The notes beneath the pieces were generated by a model. It was given only the letters and a program-made list of their open reading frames with translations, was not told where the DNA came from and did not search any database. 64,000 nucleotides of DNA from Microterricola pindariensis (GTDB lineage Bacteria; Actinomycetota; Actinomycetes; Actinomycetales; Microbacteriaceae): NCBI RefSeq assembly GCF_002936985.1, contig NZ_MPZN01000010.1, positions 1-64,000 of the forward strand. The letters run 5' to 3'. Shown here one piece after another: positions 43,777-51,876 of this stretch. The first letter of the stretch is position 1; the number at the start of each line of letters is the position of its first letter. The translations under genes were made by a program, and so were the position numbers.

Positions 43777-44573
43777 CCACCAGCACCCTTCAGCCCGCAA
43801 CGGCCGCCGCCAAGATCTCCGTGCGCGGCGTCACCAAGACGTTCCCGCTCGGCAACGAGGTGTTCACCGCCCTCGACAACGTGTCTCTCGACGTCGCCGA
43901 CAACGAGTTCGTCACGATCGTCGGCCCCTCCGGCTGCGGCAAGTCCACCATGATGAACGTGCTCGCCGGCCTCGAGACGGTCAGCACCGGCCAGGCGCTC
44001 GTCGACGGCATCGCCGTCGACGGCCCCGGCCCGGAGCGCGGCGTGATCTTCCAGCAGTACGCGCTCTTCCCCTGGCTCACCGTGCGCAAGAACGTCGAGT
44101 TCGGGCTGAAGACCGCCAAGGTCCCGCGCGCGGAGCGCCGGGAGCGGGCAGAGCACTTCATCAACCTGGTCGGGCTCAGCCAGTTCGCCGACGCCCTGCC
44201 GAAGATGCTCTCCGGCGGCATGAAGCAGCGCTGCGCCATCGCCCGCGCCTACGCCGTGAACCCCTCGATCCTGCTGATGGACGAGCCGTTCGGCGCCCTC
44301 GACGCCCTCACCCGGGTCAAGCTGCAGGAGCAGCTGCTCGAGACGTGGAGCCAGGAGAAGCGCACCGTCGTGTTCATCACCCACGACGTCGACGAGGCCG
44401 TCTACCTCGCCAACCGCGTCGTCGTGATGGCGGCCCGCCCCGGCCGCATCCACGAGGTCATCGACGTCGACCTGCCCTACCCGCGCACGGAGGACATGCG
44501 CCTCAGCCCCGAGTTCACCGCCCTGCGCAACCGCGTCTGGCACGCGGTGTACCACCAGGACGGCAACCACTAA
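43773..44573 (+). CDS. ABC transporter ATP-binding protein (SsuB/TauB-like)
   Basis: A 266-residue ATPase. Walker A is [11 protein letters not shown], the Q-loop is [14 protein letters not shown], the signature is [12 protein letters not shown] and Walker B is [13 protein letters not shown], followed by FITHDVDEA. This is the SsuB/TauB/NrtD subfamily. It drives the permease upstream and works with the lipoprotein at 44680. Confidence 0.93.
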   Translation: MTTSTLQPATAAAKISVRGVTKTFPLGNEVFTALDNVSLDVADNEFVTIVGPSGCGKSTMMNVLAGLETVSTGQALVDGIAVDGPGPERGVIFQQYALFPWLTVRKNVEFGLKTAKVPRAERRERAEHFINLVGLSQFADALPKMLSGGMKQRCAIARAYAVNPSILLMDEPFGALDALTRVKLQEQLLETWSQEKRTVVFITHDVDEAVYLANRVVVMAARPGRIHEVIDVDLPYPRTEDMRLSPEFTALRNRVWHAVYHQDGNH

Positions 44574-44679
44574 CCCCACCACCCCAGCAGCACCGACGGG
44601 CGCAGCAGACAACAGCGTCTGCCGGCATCCGCCCACCACCGCGCCGTCAACAGCGACGGCCCGAACCACAGGAGAAGCA

Positions 44680-45708
44680 ATGAAGCACACTGCAATCAAG
44701 CGCGGAATGGTCGCAGCGTTCGCGGCAGCCGCCCTCGTTCTCACCGGCTGCGCCGCCGGCGACACCCCCGCAGCGGGCGGTGCCGAGAGCGCCGCTCCCG
44801 CCGAGAAGCCCATCGAGATCACCTTCGGCTACATCGCCGACTTCAACGGCGCCAGCGTCCACGCGATCGCCGCGGAGCTCGGCCTGTGGGAGAAGTACGG
44901 CCTCAAGGCAGAGACCCCGGTCTTCACCAACGGCCCGCTGCAGATCCAGGCCCTCGGCACCGGCGACCTCGACTTCGGCTACGTCGGCCCGGGCGCCATG
45001 TGGCTGCCGGCCTCCGGCCAGGCCCAGGTCATCTCCGTCAACGCCACCGGCAACGGCGACCGCGTGATCGCGCAGCCCGGCATCGAGTCGATCAAGGACC
45101 TCAAGGGCAAGACGGTCGCCGTTCCAGAGGGCACCTCCGGCGACATGATCCTCAACCTCGCCCTCGAGTCGGCCGGCATGACCATCGCCGACGTCGAGAA
45201 GGTCGTCATGGACCCGGCCACGGCCGTCGCCGCCTTCGCCTCCGGCCAGGTCGATGCCGCCGGCCTCTGGTACCCGCTGATCAGCACCATCGAGACCCAG
45301 GTTCCCGACCTGGAGATCCTCGCCTCCAACGAGGACTTCAAGGACACCGTCGCGTTCGCCTCCGGCTTCGTAGGCGCCAACGACTTCGTCGCCGAGAACC
45401 CCGAGGCCACCACCAAGGTGCTGCAGGTCGTGCGCGAGGCCCTCGACTACCGCAAGGCTAACCTCGACGAGGTCATCGAGCTCACCGCGAAGATGATGAA
45501 GCTCGACCCCGAGGTCGTCAAGACCGACGCGGGCAACGTCACCTACTTCGACTCGGCTGAGCTCGACGCCCTGATCGAGGACGGCACCGTCCACAGCTGG
45601 CTCACCGGCATGAACAACTACTTCGTGGGCGCAGGCAAGGTCACCGACCCGGCCGACCCCGCCACCTACTTCACCAGCGAGCTGTTCCTCGCCGCCGGCA
45701 CGAAGTAA
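44680..45708 (+). CDS. ABC transporter substrate-binding lipoprotein (NMT1/SsuA-like)
   Basis: A 342-residue lipoprotein with lipobox VLTGC (Cys24). The mature part has the SsuA/TauA pattern: ITFGYIADFNGASVHAIAAELGLWEKYGLKAE, then FGYVGPGAMWLPASG, DLKGKTVAVPEGTSGD and VDAAGLWYP. Family ligands are sulfonates, sulfate esters, nitrate or thiamine precursors. The sulfatase immediately downstream favours a sulfate ester. The ligand itself is not readable. Confidence 0.9.
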   Translation: MKHTAIKRGMVAAFAAAALVLTGCAAGDTPAAGGAESAAPAEKPIEITFGYIADFNGASVHAIAAELGLWEKYGLKAETPVFTNGPLQIQALGTGDLDFGYVGPGAMWLPASGQAQVISVNATGNGDRVIAQPGIESIKDLKGKTVAVPEGTSGDMILNLALESAGMTIADVEKVVMDPATAVAAFASGQVDAAGLWYPLISTIETQVPDLEILASNEDFKDTVAFASGFVGANDFVAENPEATTKVLQVVREALDYRKANLDEVIELTAKMMKLDPEVVKTDAGNVTYFDSAELDALIEDGTVHSWLTGMNNYFVGAGKVTDPADPATYFTSELFLAAGTK

Positions 45709-45736
45709 CGCAGCACCCGCCCGCCCCGGCGGGCAC

Positions 45737-45778
45737 CGGATGCCGCGGCGCCAGTACGCACTGGCGCCGCGGCATCCG
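45737..45778 (+). repeat. Perfect 19-bp hairpin between binding protein and sulfatase
   Basis: CGGATGCCGCGGCGCCAGT (45737-45755) and its exact reverse complement (45760-45778) flank ACGC. The stem ends are the hyperabundant CGGATGCC word. It could limit read-through into the sulfatase gene or protect the importer mRNA. Confidence 0.8.
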
Positions 45779-45833
45779 CACTCACACCGTCACCACCACA
45801 CCGCAACACCGCTTCACAACAGGACGAGAACCG

Positions 45834-47285
45834 ATGAAGACACCCCGCAAGCGCCCCAACATTGTGCTGATCCTGACCGACGACCACGCCGCGCACGCGA
45901 TCAGCGCGTACGGCTCGGTCGTCAACCAAACGCCGCGCATCGATGAGATCGCCGCGTTGGGGCGCCGCATCGACCACTGCTACTGCACCAACGCGTTGTG
46001 CACGCCGAGCCGGGCGTCGATCCTGACCGGCACGCACAGCCACGTCAACGGGGTGACGACGCTGGACACCCCGATCGACGCCTCGCAGACGACGTTCGTG
46101 TCGCTGCTGAAGGCGCAGGGCTATCGCACGGGCATCGTCGGCAAGTGGCACATGGGCGAGGGCGAGGGGCACGACCCGCAGGACTTCGACTACTGGGCGG
46201 TGCTGCGCGAGCAGGGCGAGTACTTCAACCCGCAGATCCTCAGCGCCGACGGCGTCCGGATCGAGCCGGGCTACGCCACGGACATCATCACCGACCTGTC
46301 GATCGACTGGGTCAACTCCCTGGAGGGGGAGGAGCCGTGGTGCCTGCTCATCCACCACAAGGCGCCGCACCGCTCGTGGGAGCCGGACGAGAAGCACCAG
46401 GGCATGTACGCCGGCCAGCGGATCCCGGTGCCGGCCACGTTCGATGACGACTACGCCGGCCGTTCCAGCGCCGCCAAGCACGCCACGATGCGGGTCGCCG
46501 AATACCTGACCATGAAGGACCTCAAGGTCGCGCCGCCGGAGGGGCTGACCCCGGAGGAGTTGGCGCTGTGGAAGTACCAGCGCTACATGGAGGACTACCT
46601 GGCCTGCGTGGCCTCGGTCGACGACAACGTCGGCCGTGTCACCGACTGGCTGCGGGAGCGCGGCGACTTCGACGACACGCTGCTGATGTACACCTCGGAC
46701 CAGGGCTTCTTCCTCGGCGACCACGGCTGGTTCGACAAGCGGTTCATGTACGAGGAGTCGATCCTGATGCCGCTGGTGCTGAGCTACCCGAACGCGATCG
46801 AGCCGGGCGTGCCGCTGGAGCAGATGGTGACGAACGTCGACTTCGCCCAGACGATCCTGGAGGCGGCCGGGGTGGAGCCGGCCGAGCGGATGCAGGGGGT
46901 GAGCTTCTGGCCGCAGCTGACGCACTCGCCGGACGCGCCCACCCGGGACGGGGTGTACTACCGGTACTACGAGAACGACGACCAGCACCACCACGCGCTG
47001 GCGCACTACGGCATCCGCACCGAGCGGTACAAGCTGATCTACTTCTACAACGACGGAATGGGGCTGCCCGGCAGCTCCGAGCACGTCTACCCGCCGGAGT
47101 GGGAGCTCTACGACATGCAGCTCGACCCGGAGGAGCTGGTGAATGTCTACCACTCGGCCGAGTACGCGCACGTGATCGACGAGCTGACCGTGCAGCTGTG
47201 GCAGTTGCAGGCGTCGCTCGGCGACGAGCCGCACCATAGCCAGCCGGTGCCGGCCGGGCTGCGGGCGGCCGAGCCCGCCGCCTAG
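45834..47285 (+). CDS. Sulfatase (type I, formylglycine dependent)
   Basis: A 483-residue sulfatase that hydrolyses a sulfate ester. The metal Asp pair is in NIVLILTDDHAA. The modified Cys is Cys56 in the C-T-P-S-R motif, followed by ASILTGTHSHVNG. GIVGKWHMGE and YTSDQGFFLGDHGWFDKR are further site blocks. No signal peptide is seen, so it acts in the cytoplasm on imported substrate. A formylglycine-generating enzyme must come from elsewhere in the genome. Overall it resembles carbohydrate or alkyl sulfatases, without a firm substrate. Confidence 0.92.
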   Translation: MKTPRKRPNIVLILTDDHAAHAISAYGSVVNQTPRIDEIAALGRRIDHCYCTNALCTPSRASILTGTHSHVNGVTTLDTPIDASQTTFVSLLKAQGYRTGIVGKWHMGEGEGHDPQDFDYWAVLREQGEYFNPQILSADGVRIEPGYATDIITDLSIDWVNSLEGEEPWCLLIHHKAPHRSWEPDEKHQGMYAGQRIPVPATFDDDYAGRSSAAKHATMRVAEYLTMKDLKVAPPEGLTPEELALWKYQRYMEDYLACVASVDDNVGRVTDWLRERGDFDDTLLMYTSDQGFFLGDHGWFDKRFMYEESILMPLVLSYPNAIEPGVPLEQMVTNVDFAQTILEAAGVEPAERMQGVSFWPQLTHSPDAPTRDGVYYRYYENDDQHHHALAHYGIRTERYKLIYFYNDGMGLPGSSEHVYPPEWELYDMQLDPEELVNVYHSAEYAHVIDELTVQLWQLQASLGDEPHHSQPVPAGLRAAEPAA

Positions 47286-47314
47286 GCGGTCCGCACGGCC
47301 CGCACGGCCCGTCG

Positions 47315-47379
47315 CCTACGCCAGTTCAGCACGGATCGCGCCAGCTGAGCTGGCGCGGTTCCGGCTGAACTGGCGTAGG
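47315..47379. repeat. 65-bp intergenic palindrome (CGCCAGTTC family)
   Basis: 32-base arms from CCTACGCCAGTTCAGC inward and their reverse complement, with 4 mismatches, flank a single G at 47347. The core GCGCCAGCTGAGCTGGCGC is identical to that of the copy at 41438-41494. It lies between the convergent sulfatase and hypothetical genes and may serve as a two-way terminator. Confidence 0.8.
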
Positions 47380-47384
47380 AGGGT

Positions 47385-48707
47385 TCAGCCGCGCCGCGGC
47401 CAGGCCCGCCAGCCGTGGGGGAGCGCGGCGAGGGTGGCGGATGCCGCGGCCAGCCGCTCGGCCGACACCGTCGTCGGGGCGCCCCCGCTGCCGCTGCGGG
47501 AGCCGGTCTGCGCCCCGTTCTCGTCGAAGAACACGAGGCTGTGGCTCACCTCGGCGCCCGGCCCGGAGCCCAGTTCCTCCGTGTAGGCGCCGTTCACCAC
47601 CGCCAGCACGAGCTCCTCGAGCTCGACGGCCTGCGCCTCGGCGGTGTCGTCGCAGGCGTCGCAGCCGCAGATCGGGTGCGGGAAGGTGTGCAGCACGCCG
47701 GCCTCGACGAAGACGCCGGGGAACGCGGTGAACGCGAAACTGAGCGATGCGGCATCCGGGCTCTCTGGAACGACCCGCACCACCTCGACCACGTCGTCCT
47801 GCGCGTGCAGCAGCGGTGGATCGAAGCCGCCGCCGGGGGCGTCGGGCACCGCGCTCTCGCGCCACACGCTCACCGCGTAGGCCTGCTCGAGATAGTCGAT
47901 CAGGGCGTTCGCGACGGTGTGCAGCCCGGCGAAGCGCTCGGGGTGGCTGACCCGGCTGTAGCTGTCGGGGTCCGGGCCGTCCGCGCCCCAGCGGTTGCCA
48001 TAGGGGATCGGCTGCCCAGCGGCATCGGAGTAGTCGGATGCGGGCAGGGCGGGCCGGGTGTAGCGCGGGGCCCCGGATGGCGCAGGCTGCGGCGCCGGCC
48101 AGGCGCGCATCCGCTCAAGCCGGCGCTCCTGCTCTGCGGCGTCACGCGCGTCGTCCTGTTCTGCGGCGGCCCATTCAGCGAGCATCGCGGCGGCGCCCTC
48201 TGGGGGCGGGGTGCCGGAGCCCGCGACCGCGCCGGAGCCCGCGACCGTGCCGGAGCCCGCGCCCGTGCCGGCGCTGTTCGGCGGTATCGCGGTGATCGCA
48301 TCGAGAATGCTCCCGACGTCGAAGCTCATCCGCCCGGCACCGACCTCGGCCGGCCGCCCCGCCCCGATCGCGCGCCAGTTCGCATCTGTCCGCAGTGCGA
48401 CGATGGCGTTGCCGAGGAAGACCGTCGCCGCAGCGCGCAGCCGGGCGTCCTCGTTCAGCGCGGCGGCGTGCAGCAGGGCGAAGCGCAGCAGGGTGAGCGG
48501 GTCGCCGGCGAGATCGGCGGGGCTGGCGCCGCGTTCCCGTGCGAAGGCGAGGAAGGGCGCGTAGCCCTCGACGTGGCGAACCGGGGCCGGGGCGGCGACG
48601 GGTGCGGCATCCGCCTCGGCACTGAAGACCTCCCAGCCGAAGCTGCCGCCACCGGGTGCGGGCATCGGCACGGCCGGGCCGTCGAACAGATCCTCCTGCG
48701 CGCTCAT
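47385..48707 (-). CDS. Hypothetical protein, two-part, possibly DUF6226-like C-terminal half
   Basis: The 440-residue protein is not firmly recognised. Residues about 45-140 are helical (AFARERGASPADLAGDPLTLLRFALLHAAALNEDARLRA in pieces). Residues 145-170 are a Gly/Ser/Thr/Ala repeat. Residues 215-435 look like a separate domain with YGNRWGADGPDPDSYSRVSHPERFAGLHTV and PHPICGCDACDDT, the last a possible metal site. The C-terminal half recalls actinobacterial DUF6226 proteins, from memory only. TAGGCT ends 6 bases before the ATG. Confidence 0.75.
   Translation of the reverse strand: MSAQEDLFDGPAVPMPAPGGGSFGWEVFSAEADAAPVAAPAPVRHVEGYAPFLAFARERGASPADLAGDPLTLLRFALLHAAALNEDARLRAAATVFLGNAIVALRTDANWRAIGAGRPAEVGAGRMSFDVGSILDAITAIPPNSAGTGAGSGTVAGSGAVAGSGTPPPEGAAAMLAEWAAAEQDDARDAAEQERRLERMRAWPAPQPAPSGAPRYTRPALPASDYSDAAGQPIPYGNRWGADGPDPDSYSRVSHPERFAGLHTVANALIDYLEQAYAVSVWRESAVPDAPGGGFDPPLLHAQDDVVEVVRVVPESPDAASLSFAFTAFPGVFVEAGVLHTFPHPICGCDACDDTAEAQAVELEELVLAVVNGAYTEELGSGPGAEVSHSLVFFDENGAQTGSRSGSGGAPTTVSAERLAAASATLAALPHGWRAWPRRG
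48211..48271 (-). repeat. Three tandem 18-bp coding repeats
   Basis: The unit GTGCCGGAGCCCGCGACC recurs at 48211, 48229 and 48247 with single changes and a partial fourth copy. On the coding strand it gives Gly/Ser/Ala linker repeats between the two parts of the hypothetical protein. Confidence 0.85.
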
Positions 48708-48713
48708 GGCCAG

Positions 48714-48719
48714 AGCCTA
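48714..48719 (-). promoter_or_regulatory. -10 box (TAGGCT), leaderless start of the hypothetical gene
   Basis: On the minus strand TAGGCT ends 6 bases before the ATG at 48707. Confidence 0.55.
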
Positions 48720-48767
48720 GCGGCGGTGGCAGCGCGCCGGCCCGGCGGATGCCGCCGCACACAGAAG

Positions 48768-48785
48768 TGCAAACAAACGGTTGCA
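48768..48785. promoter_or_regulatory. Operator copy 1 (TGCAA-N8-TTGCA) before the SRPBCC-ArsR operon
   Basis: TGCAA (48768-48772) and TTGCA (48781-48785) form a perfect inverted repeat with 8-base spacing. The same design recurs 33 bp downstream. It is the likely site of the ArsR-type protein encoded at 49312. Confidence 0.75.
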
Positions 48786-48800
48786 GGACGCGTTTCGTCG

Positions 48801-48818
48801 TGCAATTATGTGGTTGCA
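48801..48818. promoter_or_regulatory. Operator copy 2 (TGCAA-N8-TTGCA) before the SRPBCC-ArsR operon
   Basis: TGCAA (48801-48805) and TTGCA (48814-48818) repeat copy 1 exactly in arms and spacing. The 33-bp offset is about three helical turns, which puts both sites on one face of DNA. Confidence 0.75.
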
Positions 48819-48838
48819 GATCGAGGAAGGGATCCACC

Positions 48839-49315
48839 ATGACCGAGACAGCGGAGCGCGACGAGCTGGACAGCATCGAGCGCAGCATCGAGATTGACGC
48901 CAGTGCCGAGAGGGTCTGGGAGCTGATCGCGGAGCCGGGCTGGTACATCAACACCGGCACCGTCATCGAGCACGAGATCCGCCAGGAGGACGGCTACGTC
49001 GTGGTGATCGACCCGACCTACGGCGAGTTCCCGCTGCGCACCGTCGCCCTTGAGCCCCCGCGCTACGCCGCCTTCCGCTGGTTCAACCTCGAGGGCGTCG
49101 ACCGCTCGGGCTCGGATGCCACGGAGGCGACGACCCTCGTCGAGTTCTGGATCAGCGAGCGGCCGGGCGGCGTCACCCTGCGCGTGCTGGAGACCGGGTT
49201 CGCCGCGCTCCCCGTCGACGCGGCCAAGCGCCGCGCCGCCCTCGAGAACAACACGGAGGGCTGGGAGGTCGAGCTCGACGCGGCCAAGGCCCACCTCGAA
49301 GCGGCCGCGGCATGA
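48839..49315 (+). CDS. SRPBCC/AHSA1-family protein
   Basis: A 158-residue START-like protein. IERSIEIDASAERVWELIAEPGWYINTG starts the fold and WEVELDAAKAHLEA forms the last helix over the cavity. Members bind hydrophobic ligands, and pairing with an ArsR regulator is frequent in actinobacteria. GGAAGGG lies before the ATG. Its stop overlaps the regulator start by ATGA. Ligand unknown. Confidence 0.88.
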   Translation: MTETAERDELDSIERSIEIDASAERVWELIAEPGWYINTGTVIEHEIRQEDGYVVVIDPTYGEFPLRTVALEPPRYAAFRWFNLEGVDRSGSDATEATTLVEFWISERPGGVTLRVLETGFAALPVDAAKRRAALENNTEGWEVELDAAKAHLEAAAA

Positions 49316-49686
49316 GTGCTGCGCCGTCTGAGGCCCGGCCGGCCCCGCTGACCGCCGTCTTCGCCGCCCTCGGCGACGACACCCGCTGGCAGATCCTGGT
49401 GCGACTGGGCGCGGAGCCGGCCTCGGCGTCGGCGCTGAGCACGGAGTTCCCGATCAGCAGGCAGGCCCTCGCCAAGCAGCTCGAGGTGCTGCGCGGAGCC
49501 GGCCTGGTCGAGGCCGAGCGGCACGGCCGCGAGCTGCGCTACCGGGCCATCGGCGCCGCGCTCGGCGAGGCCGCACGGCGGCTCGAGCGGGTGGCCAGCG
49601 GCTGGGACGAGCGGCTCGCCGCGATCAAGGCCGCCGCGGAGGCCGCCGCACCCGCCGAGGCGGGTGCGGAGCGGCACCGGGAGTAG
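49312..49686 (+). CDS. ArsR-family winged-helix regulator
   Basis: A 124-residue regulator with FAALGDDTRWQILVRLGAEPASASALSTEFPISRQALAKQLEVLRGAGLV in the usual ArsR HTH order and a wing EAERHGRELRYR. No metal-binding ELCVCDL-type Cys motif is seen, so it probably senses something other than arsenic or metals. It is co-translated with the SRPBCC gene and probably autoregulates through the TGCAA-N8-TTGCA pair. Confidence 0.9.
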   Translation: MSAAPSEARPAPLTAVFAALGDDTRWQILVRLGAEPASASALSTEFPISRQALAKQLEVLRGAGLVEAERHGRELRYRAIGAALGEAARRLERVASGWDERLAAIKAAAEAAAPAEAGAERHRE

Positions 49687-49791
49687 CCGGCGCAGTGTTG
49701 CCGGCGCAGTGTTGTCGGGGCACTGTTGCCGCGGCATCCGGGCTCGTACTGTGGAGCCAACCGGAAACTTTTCGGAGAATTTCGGATGCCG

Positions 49792-49818
49792 TGTCGATCG
49801 GAGCCCCGCCCGTTCGAC
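49792..49818 (+). promoter_or_regulatory. ECF42-type promoter (TGTCGA-N17-CGAC) before the DGPF gene
   Basis: TGTCGA (49792-49797) and CGAC (49815-49818) are spaced by 17 bases and start about 50 bases upstream of the DGPF start. They match my recollection of the ECF42 promoter (TGTCGA at -35, CGA with T or C at -10). The sigma factor gene lies downstream, so the operon would be self-regulated. Confidence 0.65.
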
Positions 49819-49867
49819 GTCTGGGTATGAGGCGGTTCTGCCTCACGCCGATCGAGAGGGTACGACC

Positions 49868-50284
49868 ATGAAGTTCATGATGCTGCTGCAGTCCGACGAG
49901 TCCAACTCCGTCACCAATGGCCCGGAGGAGGAGGCACTCAACCGGATGGGCGCGTACAACGAGGAGCTCATCAAGGCCGGCGTGATCCTGGCCGGCGAGG
50001 GCCTGCACCCGACGTCGGAGGGCGTGCGCCTGACGTACGACGGCGACGACCGCACCGTGGTCGACGGCCCGTTCACCGAGTCGAAGGAGCTGCTGGCCGG
50101 CTTCTGGATCATCGACGTCGCCTCCAAGGAGGAGGCGATCGAGTGGGCCAAGCGCATCCCGCTGCCGGAGGGCCAGGTGGAGGTGCGCCAGGTGTTCGAG
50201 CTCGCCGACTTCGACCAGAGCAACGAGTACGTGCAGAAGGAGAAGGTCTGGCGCGAGGAGATGGGCACGTCGCGCACCGCGTGA
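49868..50284 (+). CDS. YCII-family DGPF-domain protein
   Basis: A 138-residue protein with the defining DGPFTESKELLAGFWIIDV motif at about residues 62-80, after a ferredoxin-like MKFMMLLQSDE start. DGPF proteins are typical partners and targets of ECF42 sigma factors. Their biochemical role is unresolved. The ATG at 49868 follows GAGAGGG. A sigma factor gene follows after a 112-bp gap filled by a palindrome. Confidence 0.92.
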   Translation: MKFMMLLQSDESNSVTNGPEEEALNRMGAYNEELIKAGVILAGEGLHPTSEGVRLTYDGDDRTVVDGPFTESKELLAGFWIIDVASKEEAIEWAKRIPLPEGQVEVRQVFELADFDQSNEYVQKEKVWREEMGTSRTA

Positions 50285-50292
50285 GCCACGCC

Positions 50293-50367
50293 GCCGCCCT
50301 GCGCCAGTTCGTGGCGCTCCGCGCCACACCATGTGGCGCGGAGGCCTGCGAACTGGTGCAGGGCGGC
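50293..50367. repeat. 75-bp intergenic palindrome (CGCCAGTTC family)
   Basis: 36-base arms starting GCCGCCCTGCGCCAGTTC pair around CCA (50329-50331) with few mismatches. It carries the same CGCCAGTTC/GAACTGG ends as the copies at 41438 and 47315. It lies between the DGPF and sigma genes and could tune the ratio of the two transcripts. Confidence 0.78.
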
Positions 50368-50396
50368 ACGCGCGTGCACAGCGGCAGGGGTGCCGG

Positions 50397-51773
50397 ATGA
50401 CGGACGCCGCGGGCGCCGCGGGCGCCGCGCGGCGCGCGGTCGAGGCCGTGTGGCGGATCGAGTCCGCCCGCCTGATCGCCACGCTGGTGCGCTTCACCGG
50501 TGACGTCGGCCAGGCCGAGGAACTGGCCCAGGATGCCCTCGTCGCCGCGCTCGAGCAGTGGCCGCGCTCCGGCGTCCCGCGCAACCCGGGGGCCTGGCTC
50601 ACCACCGTCGCCAAGCGCCGGGCGATCGACCAGTGGCGCCGGCAGGCCGCGTTCGAGCACCGGGCGGCGGCGCTCGCCGAGGAGCTGCGGGTCGCGGATG
50701 CCGCGGCCGAGGCCGCCGCCGCGGCATCCGGAACCGCGCCGGCCGCCGCCGCCTCGAGCGCGCTGGCCGGTGCCCCGCTGTCGGTGCAGACCCGGCCGGA
50801 CCTCGCCGTGCTGCAGCCGATCGACGACGAGCTGCTGCGGCTGATCTTCATCGCCTGCCACCCGGTGCTCGGCCGCGACGCCCGGGTCGCGCTCACCCTG
50901 CGCCTGCTCGGCGGGCTCACGGCCGAGCAGATCGCCCGAGCCTTCGTCGTGCCGACCGCGACCATGCAGCAGCGCATCGTGCGCGCCAAGAAGGCGCTGG
51001 CCGCCGCCGGAGTGCCGTTCGAGGTGCCGGAGCGGGCGGAGTTCGCCGCCCGGCTCGACTCGGTGCTCGCCGTGGTCTACCTCATCTACAACGAGGGCTA
51101 CTCGGCCAGCTCCGGCGACGACTGGATGCGGCCGGAGCTCGGTCGGGAGGCTCTGCGGCTCGGCCGCGTGCTCGCCGAGCTGCTGCCGCGGGAGCCCGAG
51201 GTGCACGGGCTCGTCGCGCTGATGGAGATCCAGTCCTCGCGGCTGGGCGCGCGCACCACGCGGGAGGGCGAGCCGATCCTGCTGCTCGAACAGGACCGCG
51301 GCCGCTGGAACCAGCTGCTGATCCGGCGCGGCCTCGCCGCCCTCGAGCGGGCGGAGCGCTGCGCGGCCGCCCGCGGGGCCGAGCCCGGGAACTACCAACT
51401 GCAGGCCGAGATCGCCGCCTGCCATGCCCGCGCACTGACGGCGGATGCCACCGACTGGGCGCAAATCGCCGACATCTACGCGCGGCTGGCCCGGCGGGTG
51501 CCCTCGCCCGTCGTCGACCTCAACCGCGCGGTCGCGCTCGCGATGGCGCGCGGGCCGGCCATCGGGCTCGTGCTGGTGGACGCGCTCGTCGCCGAGGGCC
51601 GGCTCGCCGGCTACCACCTGCTGCCGAGCGTGCGCGCCGACCTCTTGCAGAAACTGGGTCGGCGGGAGGAGGCTCGGGAGGAGTACGAGCGCGCGGCGGC
51701 GCTCGCCGGCAACGAGCGAGACCGCGCCCTGCTATTGAACCGGGCCCGTGCGCTCGGACCGCGACGCGGCTGA
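50397..51773 (+). CDS. ECF42-type RNA polymerase sigma factor with C-terminal TPR-like extension
   Basis: A 458-residue sigma factor. Region 2 lies at about residues 15-85 (LVRFTGDVGQAEELAQDALVAALEQWP, NPGAWLTTVAKRRAIDQWRR) and region 4 at about 140-205 (RLIFIACHPVLGRDARVALTLRLLGGLTAEQIARAF). The remaining 250 residues are helical repeats (SPVVDLNRAVALAMA, LLQKLGRREEAREEYERA), typical of ECF42, in which the extension replaces an anti-sigma factor. An Ala-rich linker separates regions 2 and 4. The ATG at 50397 is in-frame and nearest the conserved start. Confidence 0.92.
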   Translation: MTDAAGAAGAARRAVEAVWRIESARLIATLVRFTGDVGQAEELAQDALVAALEQWPRSGVPRNPGAWLTTVAKRRAIDQWRRQAAFEHRAAALAEELRVADAAAEAAAAASGTAPAAAASSALAGAPLSVQTRPDLAVLQPIDDELLRLIFIACHPVLGRDARVALTLRLLGGLTAEQIARAFVVPTATMQQRIVRAKKALAAAGVPFEVPERAEFAARLDSVLAVVYLIYNEGYSASSGDDWMRPELGREALRLGRVLAELLPREPEVHGLVALMEIQSSRLGARTTREGEPILLLEQDRGRWNQLLIRRGLAALERAERCAAARGAEPGNYQLQAEIAACHARALTADATDWAQIADIYARLARRVPSPVVDLNRAVALAMARGPAIGLVLVDALVAEGRLAGYHLLPSVRADLLQKLGRREEAREEYERAAALAGNERDRALLLNRARALGPRRG

Positions 51774-51827
51774 GCGGCATCCGCTCTGCGCCAGTTCTGG
51801 CCCACCGCGCCACCCAGCCGGCTCGGA

Positions 51828-51844
51828 ATACCCCTAGGGGGTAT
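51828..51844. promoter_or_regulatory. CsoR-type copper operator before the P-type ATPase
   Basis: ATACCCC-TAG-GGGGTAT is a perfect 7+7 inverted repeat of the CsoR/RcnR operator kind. It overlaps the start of a TAGGGT -10 box (51844-51849). Apo-CsoR would block the promoter and copper would release it. No csoR gene lies in the window. Confidence 0.8.
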
Positions 51845-51876
51845 AGGGTTGAAGTGTCTGACGGAGGGAATGCGCC

